Origin: Verrucomicrobiota bacterium
GTDB lineage: Bacteria > Verrucomicrobiota > Verrucomicrobiia > Opitutales > Opitutaceae
DNA: 21,094 nt
Assembly (NCBI GenBank): GCA_030916665.1
Contig: JAUPWC010000221.1
Location: forward strand, 1-21,094
Direction of reading: 5' to 3'
Shown here: piece by piece, positions 15,217 to 21,094 of the stretch
Position numbering within the stretch: position 1 is the first letter of the stretch
Layout of the letters: each line of letters begins with the position of its first letter
Made by a program: the position numbers and the translations under genes
The notes under the pieces: model-generated
What the model was told of the DNA's origin: nothing
The model's input: only the letters and a program-made list of their open reading frames with translations
Databases searched by the model: none

Positions 15217-15243
15217 TAAAGTCCCGGCCGGTCGGGCCGATAT
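15217..15243 (+). promoter_or_regulatory. Sigma-28 promoter for cheX and the REC-REC-STAS gene
   Basis: TAAAGTCC (15217-15224), eleven bases, then GCCGATAT (15236-15243). TAAA-N15-GCCGATAT is the exact Bacillus SigD-type consensus. The start point near 15250 leaves a leader of about 27 bases. This is one of the two strongest sites in the window. Confidence 0.88.
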
Positions 15244-15276
15244 GGGTGGAGCGATTTATCCCTCACTCGCCCTACC

Positions 15277-15816
15277 ATGCCTGCCGCCACTCACGAAATT
15301 TCCGAAACCCTGATCCGTGACAACATCACCCGTGCGGTGTGCGACGTCTTCAAGACGATGCTGCAGCGCACGGCCAAGCTCGACCAGATGTCCATCTCCG
15401 GCGGCCCCGAAGAGTGCCCGCCTGCGCTCCGCGACGAAAACCTTTCCCAGAAACCGCAGGTCGTCGGCACCGTCGGCTTCCTCGGCGACATCAACGGCCT
15501 GATCTATCTCTACTTCGACGACAGCTTCGCCAAGGGCTGCACCGGCCACCTCCTGGGCATGTCCCCCGCCGAGGTCATCGAAGCCGGCGACGAGGTCATC
15601 AACGACGCCATCGGCGAGATCACCAACATGACCGTCGGCAGCTTCAAGAACGGGCTCTGCGACCAGGGCTACCCCTGCAAGCTCACGATCCCGTCCATTC
15701 TCCGCGGAAGCAATTTCTCCATCGAGCCGATCAGTGACTCGCTCCGCTTCATCTATTCTTTCGACGCCCAGGGGGAGCGGCTCGTGGCCGACATCATCCT
15801 CAAGGTCGGCGAATAA
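15277..15816 (+). CDS. cheX: CheX-type CheY-P phosphatase / chemotaxis protein
   Basis: 179 residues. The chain follows the CheC/CheX/FliY fold: GTVGFLGDINGLIYLYFDDS (about 64-83) is the first strand pair, and DEVINDAIGEITNMTVGSFK carries the active-site helix with E114 and N117 in the E-x-x-N arrangement that attacks phospho-CheY. Only one such helix is present, which points to CheX rather than CheC, and there is no CheW- or FliN-like extension. The role is removal of phosphate from a CheY-like receiver in the cytoplasm. The next gene, 23 bases on, encodes a protein with a phosphorylatable receiver and is the obvious partner. It is transcribed from the sigma-28 site at 15217-15243. No Shine-Dalgarno: the bases before the ATG are pyrimidine-rich. 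Confidence 0.88.
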   Translation: MPAATHEISETLIRDNITRAVCDVFKTMLQRTAKLDQMSISGGPEECPPALRDENLSQKPQVVGTVGFLGDINGLIYLYFDDSFAKGCTGHLLGMSPAEVIEAGDEVINDAIGEITNMTVGSFKNGLCDQGYPCKLTIPSILRGSNFSIEPISDSLRFIYSFDAQGERLVADIILKVGE

Positions 15817-15839
15817 TTTCCCCCAACTTCTCTCCTCCC

Positions 15840-16997
15840 ATGCGCAACAAGATCCTGACCGTTGATGATTCCAAGACCGTCCGCATCATCGTGCGGAAAA
15901 CCTTCAAGAGCTACGATTGCGAGATTCTTGAGGCTGCCAACGGTGTGGAAGGCCTGGCCCTCGCCGCCAAGTCCATGCCCGACCTCATTCTCCTCGACGT
16001 GACCATGCCCGTCATGGACGGCGTCGAGATGCTCACCAAGCTCAAGTCTGATCCCCAGCTCAAGGGTATCCCCGTCATGATGCTCACCGCCGAGGGCGGC
16101 CGCGACCACGTGCTCAAGATTGCCAAGATCGGCGTGCGCGACTACATCGTGAAGCCCTTCGAGGAGGACGTCCTGGTCGAGAAGGCCGGTCGCATCATCG
16201 ACCTCAAGCCGCTCGTGGACGGTCCGGCCAAGGCCCGCTCGCTCACCGATCCCGCCACCATCCTCGTCGTCGAGGACAAGCCCGCCATCATCCAGCAAAT
16301 CCAGGAAGGCCTGAAGCACACACCGTGGAAGATCATCGGCGCCGCCACCCAGGGCGAGGCCATCGACTACTGTTCCAAGACGCCGCCCGACCTCGTCATC
16401 GTCAGCCTCTCGCTGCCCGAGGAGTCGGCCTTCGCGCTCTTCCGCCTCCTGCGCACCAACGTGAAGACCAAATACACGCCCGTGTTCGGCCTCGTCGTGA
16501 AGACGGAGACCGGCACCCTCCAGCAGGCGCAGACCGTTGGCTTCACCACCGTCATCACCAAGCCGATCGACTGCTCCGACCTCGAGTCGCGCATCGCCAA
16601 GGCCATGAACCTGGACACCTCCACGCGTTACTTCAGCATCGAGGAAGGCTTCTTCGTCTTCAAGATGCCCGAGAACTGCACCCAGGCGGTGCTCGCGGAG
16701 ATCGCCACCTATCTCAAGCCGAAGCTCACCGAGGCCGTCGATGCCGGTCACAATCGCGCCATCATCAACGTCTCGGCTCTCCGGACCCTGCACATGGGCG
16801 TCATCAAGCAGCTCGTGCAGGCCATGCAACTCTGCCGCGACGCCAGCGTGAACTACGTGCTCGTCGGGAACGCCCAGCTCGTCAGCGAATGCAAGGGCTT
16901 CGAGGAAACCCGCACCTGGAGTTTCTTCGAGACGGTCGAGGATGCCCGCGCCAGCTTCGGCAAGGCCACCGCGGCCCCGGCCCTCGCGACCGCCTGA
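15840..16997 (+). CDS. Receiver-receiver-STAS protein partnered with CheX
   Basis: 385 residues. Receiver 1 (about 3-122) is complete: D9/D10, phosphoacceptor D53 (LILLDVTMPVMDG), T83 and K105. Receiver 2 (about 139-258) keeps the first acidic pair E145/D146 and K242-P243, but serine S189 stands where the phosphoacceptor Asp should be (LVIVSLSLPEE). It is therefore probably a non-phosphorylated, signalling-dead receiver. The C-terminal 110 residues (from about 266, FKMPENCTQAVLAEIA, then AIINVSALRTLHMGVIKQL and VNYVLVGNAQLV) look like a STAS/anti-sigma-antagonist-type domain. No output DNA-binding domain or membrane segment is present. It is cotranscribed with cheX, so receiver 1 is the likely CheX substrate; the STAS domain would pass the signal to a protein partner. 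The exact pathway is unknown. The leader is a run of pyrimidines. Confidence 0.85.
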   Translation: MRNKILTVDDSKTVRIIVRKTFKSYDCEILEAANGVEGLALAAKSMPDLILLDVTMPVMDGVEMLTKLKSDPQLKGIPVMMLTAEGGRDHVLKIAKIGVRDYIVKPFEEDVLVEKAGRIIDLKPLVDGPAKARSLTDPATILVVEDKPAIIQQIQEGLKHTPWKIIGAATQGEAIDYCSKTPPDLVIVSLSLPEESAFALFRLLRTNVKTKYTPVFGLVVKTETGTLQQAQTVGFTTVITKPIDCSDLESRIAKAMNLDTSTRYFSIEEGFFVFKMPENCTQAVLAEIATYLKPKLTEAVDAGHNRAIINVSALRTLHMGVIKQLVQAMQLCRDASVNYVLVGNAQLVSECKGFEETRTWSFFETVEDARASFGKATAAPALATA

Positions 16998-17023
16998 GCG
17001 GACGGAATATCAAAATTCTCAAC

Positions 17024-17047
17024 GGCGCCGGCAACGGCGCCCTTTTT
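17024..17047 (+). terminator. Intrinsic terminator after the cheX operon
   Basis: GGCGCC (17024-17029) pairs with GGCGCC (17036-17041) around GGCAAC, followed by C and five T. It starts 27 bases past the stop codon of the REC-REC-STAS gene. Confidence 0.8.
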
Positions 17048-17122
17048 GTTTATAGGCCCGATGGGGCCAATACGCGCAGCGCCATGAAGTGGCGGGCCTC
17101 CCTCCATACGCTCCGGCCGTGT

Positions 17123-20017
17123 TCACGCCCGCAGGCAGCGGTGCAGGGCTCCAAGCAGATCCTCGGCCGTAGGCGGCTTGTTCAGGATCTCCCGCACGCC
17201 CAGGCCGCGCAGCTTCTCTGTCGTCGCGGGCTCGATGAATCCGGACAGCATCAGCACGGGCAGGCCGGGCTTGCGGGCCAGCGCCTGCCGGGCCAGCTCG
17301 TCACCCGGGAGACCCGGCATCGCGAGGTCCGTCACCAGCATGTCGAAATCATTCGCGTAGAGCAGGGCGATCGCCTGCAGCGGATCGTCGCAATAGGTCG
17401 TGCGGTAGCCGTATTTCTCCGCCAGCCGTGCGATCACCGTGCCGCTCATCGCTTCGTCGTCCACGATGAGCAGCGACTGGCCCTGTCCCCGGAGCAGGTT
17501 GGCGGAGGCCGCCGGCGGCTCCTCGGCCGGTGCCGATTCGGCCAGTGCGGGCAGGAAGATGTCGAAAGTCGTGCCCTGACCCGGCGTGCTTTGCACGAGG
17601 ATGGCGCCGCCGTGGCTCTCCACGATGCTGTGCACGACCGCCAGGCCGAGGCCCGTGCCTTTGCCGGCCTCCTTGGTGGTGAAGAACGGATCGAAAATGC
17701 GTTCGAGGGTGGCGGCGTTCATGCCCTTGCCATTGTCGCGCACGCTGAGCCGCACCTGCGGGCCCGGCTTGACCGCCGGGTGCTCGCGGGCAAAGGCCGC
17801 GTCCACGGTCTCGGGCTGGAGCCGGACTTCGATCTGGCCCCCGATGTCGGGCAGGGCATGCCATGCGTTGGTGCAGAGGTTCAGGATCACCTGGTGGATC
17901 TCGGTCGGATCGGCCATGACCGGCGGACAGGCGGGGTCGATCGCGGCCTCGAGCCGCACCATGGCGGGCAGCGTGGAGCGCAGCAGCGCGAGGGATTCCT
18001 GCGTCACAAACTGCAGGCGGATGGGGCCGCGGATGCTCTCGGTCTTCCGGCTGAAGGTGAGAATCTGCTGCACCAGGCCCTTGGCGCGCTCGCCCGACTT
18101 GAGGATGCCGTCGATCCAGTTTGCCGCCGGGTGGGCGGGGTCGAGATCGGCCTGGCAGAGATGCGCGAAACCGAGGATGCCGGTCAGGATGTTGTTGAAA
18201 TCATGTGCGATGCCGCCGGCCAGGGTGCCGAGCGACTCCATCTTCTGCACCTGGCGGAGCTTGGCTTCGCTCTTGCGGAGCGCGGATTCGGCCTGCTTCT
18301 GTGCCGTGATGTCGATCACCGACGCCAGCATGCACGGCCGGCCGGCGATCATCAGGCGGCCGACATTGTATAGCACGTCGATCAGGCTGCCGTCGCGGCG
18401 ACGCAATCCGACCTCCGCCATGTGCAGGTTGTGTCCCTCCGCCAGCTTTCGCATCAGCGTGTCGCGCTCGGCCGGGTCTGACCAGACGTTGAGCTCGGAG
18501 GTGGTTTTGCCGACCACTTCCTCGCGGCTGAAACCGAACACCGAAACACTGGCCTGATTCATGGCCTGGATCCGCCCCTCGGGGTAGGAGAGCAGGATGA
18601 TCGGAATCGGGCTGGCGTCGAACACTCCCTTGAACATCGCCTCGCTCTCCCGGAGGGCGGCTTCGGCCGCGCGCCGTTCCGTGATGTCGCGCAGAAAATT
18701 CCGGTATCCCGCTACCCGGCCGTCGCGGTCGCGTTGCACCACGGTGGACTGCTCAACCCAGATGGGGCGGCCGCCTTTTGCCTCGATCCGGAATTCGACC
18801 ACTGCGTCGTTCTTGGCGCTTTCGGCCAGCTGCCGGTAAAGTGCGATCACCCGGGGGCGGTCTTCCGGGGCGACCAGTCTGAACGCGGATGTCCCCAGCA
18901 GCTCGGCCTCGCTCCAGCCCGTGACGTGACTGATGGCCGGATTGCAGTAGGTGAAAACGCTGCGTCGGTCCGCGATGTAGAATCCCTGGTTGATCTTCTC
19001 GATGAAGTTGTGGAACACGCGTTCATGCTCGTTCAGGGCCGCAGTGCGCTCGGCGGCGACCCGCACGGCGTCCTCGTAGATGTCGGCGTTGTGGATCACG
19101 AGTGCGGCCAGTTGGGCGAGCAGCCGGCCTTTTTGCCTTTCTTCCTCGTTGAAACCGTGGCCGGAGCGCTCACGCAGAAAGCCCAGCACGCCGAGGCAGC
19201 GCTGCCCGTGCAGGATGGGGAACAGCGCCACCGCTTGAAACTGGGCCTGGCGGTAGATGGATGATCCCTCGGGCAGGGCGGCGTAGCGCTCGACGAAAAC
19301 GGCCTCCCGCGAGTCAACCGCCCGCCATGAGAGCACAGCCTCCTCGCGCCGGGCGCGGGTGCCGCCGCGGGTGCGCACGGTGCCGCCAAAGGCGTGGGTC
19401 ACGATTTCGTCGCCTTCCACGAGCGCGACCTCGACCTGGGCTGAATCGAGCAGACCCGCCGCGCGGACGGCCAGCGCCTCCAGGATCTCGGACTTGGCGC
19501 GGCGCTGCAGCAGGGCGAGCGTGGTCTGGTTCAGGGCATTGAGGAACTCGATTTGGCGGGAGGCCGCCAGTTCCGAGGTCTTGCGCTGCGTGATGTCGAT
19601 GTTGGTGCCGATCATCCGCGTGGCGCGGCCGGTGGCATCGCGGTGGCTGGCCCGGCCGCGGGTGTGCACCCAGATCCACTGGGCGTGCTCGTCGAGCACC
19701 CGGTATTCCTCGCTGTAAACGTCGGTCCGGCCCGTCACGCAGGCGAGGGTGGCGCGATGCGCGCGGAGCCGGTCATCCGGATGCAGCCGCGCGATGAGGT
19801 TCTCGATGCGGGTTACCGTGGTCTCGGCCGGCCCGCTGCACATGCGGGACCAGTTGGCGTCGAGCGTGAGGAGCCCGGTGGTGAGATCGTAATCCCAGAT
19901 GCTCGTCAGCGTGGCGTCGAGCGCGAGCAACAGGGCCTCGTCGCGGCGTCTCGAACCAATCTGCGCCGCGGGCGGATTTTCTCCGGGCGGGTGGTTGGGC
20001 TCAACGGACGAACTCAT
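17123..20017 (-). CDS. Cytoplasmic hybrid histidine kinase, PAS-GAF-PAS-PAS-HisKA-HATPase-REC
   Basis: 964 residues with no membrane segment. PAS 1 about 28-150 ends in the PAC motif MIGTNIDITQRK. A GAF-like domain follows, about 170-320 (AVALFPILHGQRCLGVLGFL). PAS 2 about 335-455 (NQGFYIADRRSVFTYCNPA), PAS 3 about 462-585, ending in ASVIDITAQKQAE. HisKA: GGIAHDFNNILTGILG with H605 as the phosphorylated residue. The ATPase domain has N-box NLCTNAWHAL, G1 DNGKGM, F-box PFFTTKEAG and G2 GTGLGL. The C-terminal receiver has D897 (LVTDLAMPG). All catalytic residues are intact. It senses a soluble or intracellular signal and relays phosphate internally. It follows cheW after 86 bases on the same strand and probably shares its sigma-28 promoter. 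Targets may be the NtrC-type regulator or the receiver protein at 15840; this is inference. Confidence 0.93.
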   Translation of the reverse strand: MSSSVEPNHPPGENPPAAQIGSRRRDEALLLALDATLTSIWDYDLTTGLLTLDANWSRMCSGPAETTVTRIENLIARLHPDDRLRAHRATLACVTGRTDVYSEEYRVLDEHAQWIWVHTRGRASHRDATGRATRMIGTNIDITQRKTSELAASRQIEFLNALNQTTLALLQRRAKSEILEALAVRAAGLLDSAQVEVALVEGDEIVTHAFGGTVRTRGGTRARREEAVLSWRAVDSREAVFVERYAALPEGSSIYRQAQFQAVALFPILHGQRCLGVLGFLRERSGHGFNEEERQKGRLLAQLAALVIHNADIYEDAVRVAAERTAALNEHERVFHNFIEKINQGFYIADRRSVFTYCNPAISHVTGWSEAELLGTSAFRLVAPEDRPRVIALYRQLAESAKNDAVVEFRIEAKGGRPIWVEQSTVVQRDRDGRVAGYRNFLRDITERRAAEAALRESEAMFKGVFDASPIPIILLSYPEGRIQAMNQASVSVFGFSREEVVGKTTSELNVWSDPAERDTLMRKLAEGHNLHMAEVGLRRRDGSLIDVLYNVGRLMIAGRPCMLASVIDITAQKQAESALRKSEAKLRQVQKMESLGTLAGGIAHDFNNILTGILGFAHLCQADLDPAHPAANWIDGILKSGERAKGLVQQILTFSRKTESIRGPIRLQFVTQESLALLRSTLPAMVRLEAAIDPACPPVMADPTEIHQVILNLCTNAWHALPDIGGQIEVRLQPETVDAAFAREHPAVKPGPQVRLSVRDNGKGMNAATLERIFDPFFTTKEAGKGTGLGLAVVHSIVESHGGAILVQSTPGQGTTFDIFLPALAESAPAEEPPAASANLLRGQGQSLLIVDDEAMSGTVIARLAEKYGYRTTYCDDPLQAIALLYANDFDMLVTDLAMPGLPGDELARQALARKPGLPVLMLSGFIEPATTEKLRGLGVREILNKPPTAEDLLGALHRCLRA

Positions 20018-20041
20018 GGGTGAATTTTGCTAGCCCCGGGC

Positions 20042-20065
20042 GGGGTGCGCGTCGAGCCGCGCCCC
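20042..20065 (-). other. GC-rich imperfect hairpin between cheW and the kinase gene
   Basis: GGGG (20042-20045) and CGCG (20048-20051) pair with CGCG (20058-20061) and CCCC (20062-20065), with a two-base bulge and a six-base loop. No T-run follows on the minus strand, so it is more likely a processing or attenuation element within an operon than a full terminator. Confidence 0.35.
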
Positions 20066-20103
20066 CTGGGGTGAAATCCGCCGGCCAACCCCGTCAAACG
20101 GCC

Positions 20104-20607
20104 TTAGTTGGCGGCCTGGGCCATCTGTTGCACCGCTTCGGGCGCGACCACGCGGTCGATGTCGAGCAGGGTCTTCACCTGGCCCTTCACCTTGGCGAGG
20201 CCGAGCAGGTAGGAGGTGTCGATCACACAGCCGAACTCCGGTGTGGGCTCGATCTCCTGGTCGGTGAGGGTCACGACCTCCTCGACGCAGTCCACGATCA
20301 GCCCCATCTGGACGGGCTGGCCGTTGGCGGGACGGACCTGCACCACGACGATGCAGGTGCGTTCGGTGAAGCCGGCCTCGAGGCCGAACTTCACGCGCAG
20401 GTCCACCACCGGGATGACGCGGCCGCGCAGATTGATGACGCCCTTGACGTAGGGCGGCAGCTGCGGGACGGGGGTGATCTTCAGCATGCGGATGATTTCA
20501 CGGACCTTGAGGACGGCGATGCCGTAGGCCTCGTTGGCCAGTCCGACGGTGAGATACTTGCCGGCAAGACGCACGGCGGTGGAAACAGGGGTGGTCGAAG
20601 TGCTCAT
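20104..20607 (-). CDS. cheW: CheW chemotaxis coupling protein
   Basis: 167 residues from the ATG complement at 20605-20607. A further in-frame ATG at 20635-20637 falls on the predicted transcription start, so it is not used. The chain has the CheW double beta-barrel pattern: YLTVGLANEAYGIAVLKVRE (ligand-binding strand pair), MLKITPVPQLPPYVKGVINL followed by RGRVIPVVDLRVKFGL (the signature G-x-x-N-L-R-G-x-x-I-P-V-x-D-L), and IVDCVEEVVTLTDQEIEPTP. Length and motif order are typical. It links chemoreceptors to CheA at the cytoplasmic face of the membrane. It is transcribed leftward, with the hybrid kinase following, and divergently from the gene at 20759. Confidence 0.96.
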   Translation of the reverse strand: MSTSTTPVSTAVRLAGKYLTVGLANEAYGIAVLKVREIIRMLKITPVPQLPPYVKGVINLRGRVIPVVDLRVKFGLEAGFTERTCIVVVQVRPANGQPVQMGLIVDCVEEVVTLTDQEIEPTPEFGCVIDTSYLLGLAKVKGQVKTLLDIDRVVAPEAVQQMAQAAN

Positions 20608-20643
20608 TGAATGGGATGACGGGCGCTCGGCCCGCATGCCGGT

Positions 20644-20670
20644 TTATCGGCGGCGCAGGAGCGCGATTGA
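20644..20670 (-). promoter_or_regulatory. Sigma-28-like promoter for cheW
   Basis: On the minus strand a perfect GCCGATAA lies at 20651-20644. With the standard 15-base spacer the -35 position reads TCAA (20670-20667), three of four to TAAA. The -10 is perfect but the -35 region is weak. The start point would be near 20637, giving a leader of about 30 bases before the chosen cheW ATG. Confidence 0.68.
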
Positions 20671-20703
20671 GCATTATTTGCCTGTCATGCACCGATTTTA
20701 CCT

Positions 20704-20730
20704 TAAGCGCGCCGCCGGAATCGCCGATAT
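20704..20730 (+). promoter_or_regulatory. Sigma-28-like promoter for the truncated gene at 20759
   Basis: TAAG (20704-20707), fifteen bases, then GCCGATAT (20723-20730), matching the SigD-type -10 exactly and TAAA at three of four. The start point near 20737 leaves about 22 bases before the ATG. It is divergent from the cheW promoter; the facing -10 elements are about 70 bases apart. Confidence 0.7.
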
Positions 20731-20758
20731 GCAGGGCCTAAACACACTCCCTGGGTTC

Positions 20759-21094
20759 ATGCCAAATTCTCCTGAAAAATACGCGGCGCTGGAAAACGCC
20801 GTCAACCGTCTGGCCTCCGAGTCCATCCTCGCCACCGTTGGCCGCGACGACGGTCTCGTGCCCGCCTACAGCCTCGTCGGCGAACTCTGCGAACTGTGCT
20901 CCGGTGATCCTGCGCTGCGCGCGCCGCTCGCCGCGCTGCTCGCTGCGCTCGACAAGAGCCTCGACACCGCGCAGCCCTTCACCGAGGCGCTGCTTCGCCA
21001 GCTCCGCTCCACCGTCGAGTGGCTCGGCCCCGCCCTCGAGGCCGCCCGCCAGGGCGCAACCGTGCCGGCGCTGCCCGGCGCCGCCCCGGCCCCC
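20759..21094 (+). CDS. Unrecognised protein, N-terminal 112 residues, runs off the window
   Basis: The frame starts at ATG 20759 (MPNSPEKYAALENAVNRLAS) and is open to the window end with strong third-position GC bias. The visible part is almost all helix and rich in Ala and Leu: LVPAYSLVGELCELCSGDPA, then LAALLAALDKS and LRQLRSTVEWLGPALEAARQ, followed by a Pro/Ala linker (TVPALPGAAPAP). It resembles a helical bundle ahead of a linker. It contains no histidine, so it is not a standard CheA P1 phosphotransfer domain in this part, although a domain further on could be. A sigma-28-like site lies just upstream and cheW is divergent, so a chemotaxis role (a CheA variant or other signalling protein) is likely but unproven. 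Confidence 0.75.
   Translation, partial: MPNSPEKYAALENAVNRLASESILATVGRDDGLVPAYSLVGELCELCSGDPALRAPLAALLAALDKSLDTAQPFTEALLRQLRSTVEWLGPALEAARQGATVPALPGAAPAP

Noticed and set aside
16325..18373. 682-codon plus-strand open frame crossing the end of the REC-REC-STAS gene and the kinase gene
   Set aside because: It overlaps two clear genes and a strong terminator at 17024-17047. The product is low-complexity and Arg/His-rich, typical of a shadow frame.
1..21094. CRISPR arrays, insertion sequences, tRNA or rRNA genes, phage genes
   Set aside because: I saw no regularly spaced repeats, transposase or integrase motifs, or tRNA-like cloverleaf ending in a T-loop consensus on either strand.

Overview
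The window is GC-rich, densely coded DNA from a flagellated, chemotactic bacterium. Two short flagellins, FliD, FlgM, FliS, an NtrC-type regulator, CheX and CheW lie together. The very high third-position GC, the compact flagellin pair and the frequent absence of Shine-Dalgarno sites would fit a flagellated Verrucomicrobiota such as an Opitutaceae. That placement is an inference; the sequence alone does not prove it.

Layout. (1) Positions 1-1543, minus strand: a Gfo/Idh/MocA-type oxidoreductase cut by the window edge and a sugar-type SAM methyltransferase. (2) 1544-2011: an AT-richer, hairpin-bearing intergenic stretch. (3) 2012-6713, plus strand: a 1211-residue protein carrying two complete GT4-type glycosyltransferase modules behind an N-terminal domain of different base composition, then a second putative glycosyltransferase. 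Together with (1) this looks like the edge of a surface-glycan or flagellin-glycosylation locus. (4) 6714-8798, minus strand: two tandem 270-residue flagellins with hairpins downstream of each. (5) 9119-12749, plus strand: fliD, a putative lipoprotein, flgM, fliS and a FliT/FlgN-like small helical protein. (6) 13010-13423, minus strand: an unrecognised protein. (7) 13575-16997, plus strand: an NtrC-type activator, then cheX with a receiver-receiver-STAS protein. (8) 17123-20607, minus strand: cheW followed by a large cytoplasmic hybrid histidine kinase. (9) 20759 to the end, plus strand: the start of an unrecognised protein.

The unifying signal is regulatory. Reading upstream regions on both strands, I find seven sites matching the sigma-28 (FliA/SigD) promoter, TAAAGTTT-N11-GCCGATAA or its SigD form. 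They precede flagellin 2, fliD, flgM, the unrecognised gene at 13010-13423, cheX, cheW and the truncated gene at 20759. All but one have the canonical 15-base spacer between TAAA and GCCG (flagellin 2 has 16). FlgM, the expected anti-sigma-28 factor, lies behind one of these promoters, giving a feedback loop. The two unrecognised genes behind such promoters are therefore good candidates for new motility or chemotaxis proteins, and the CheX/REC-REC-STAS pair looks like an unusual phosphorelay module.
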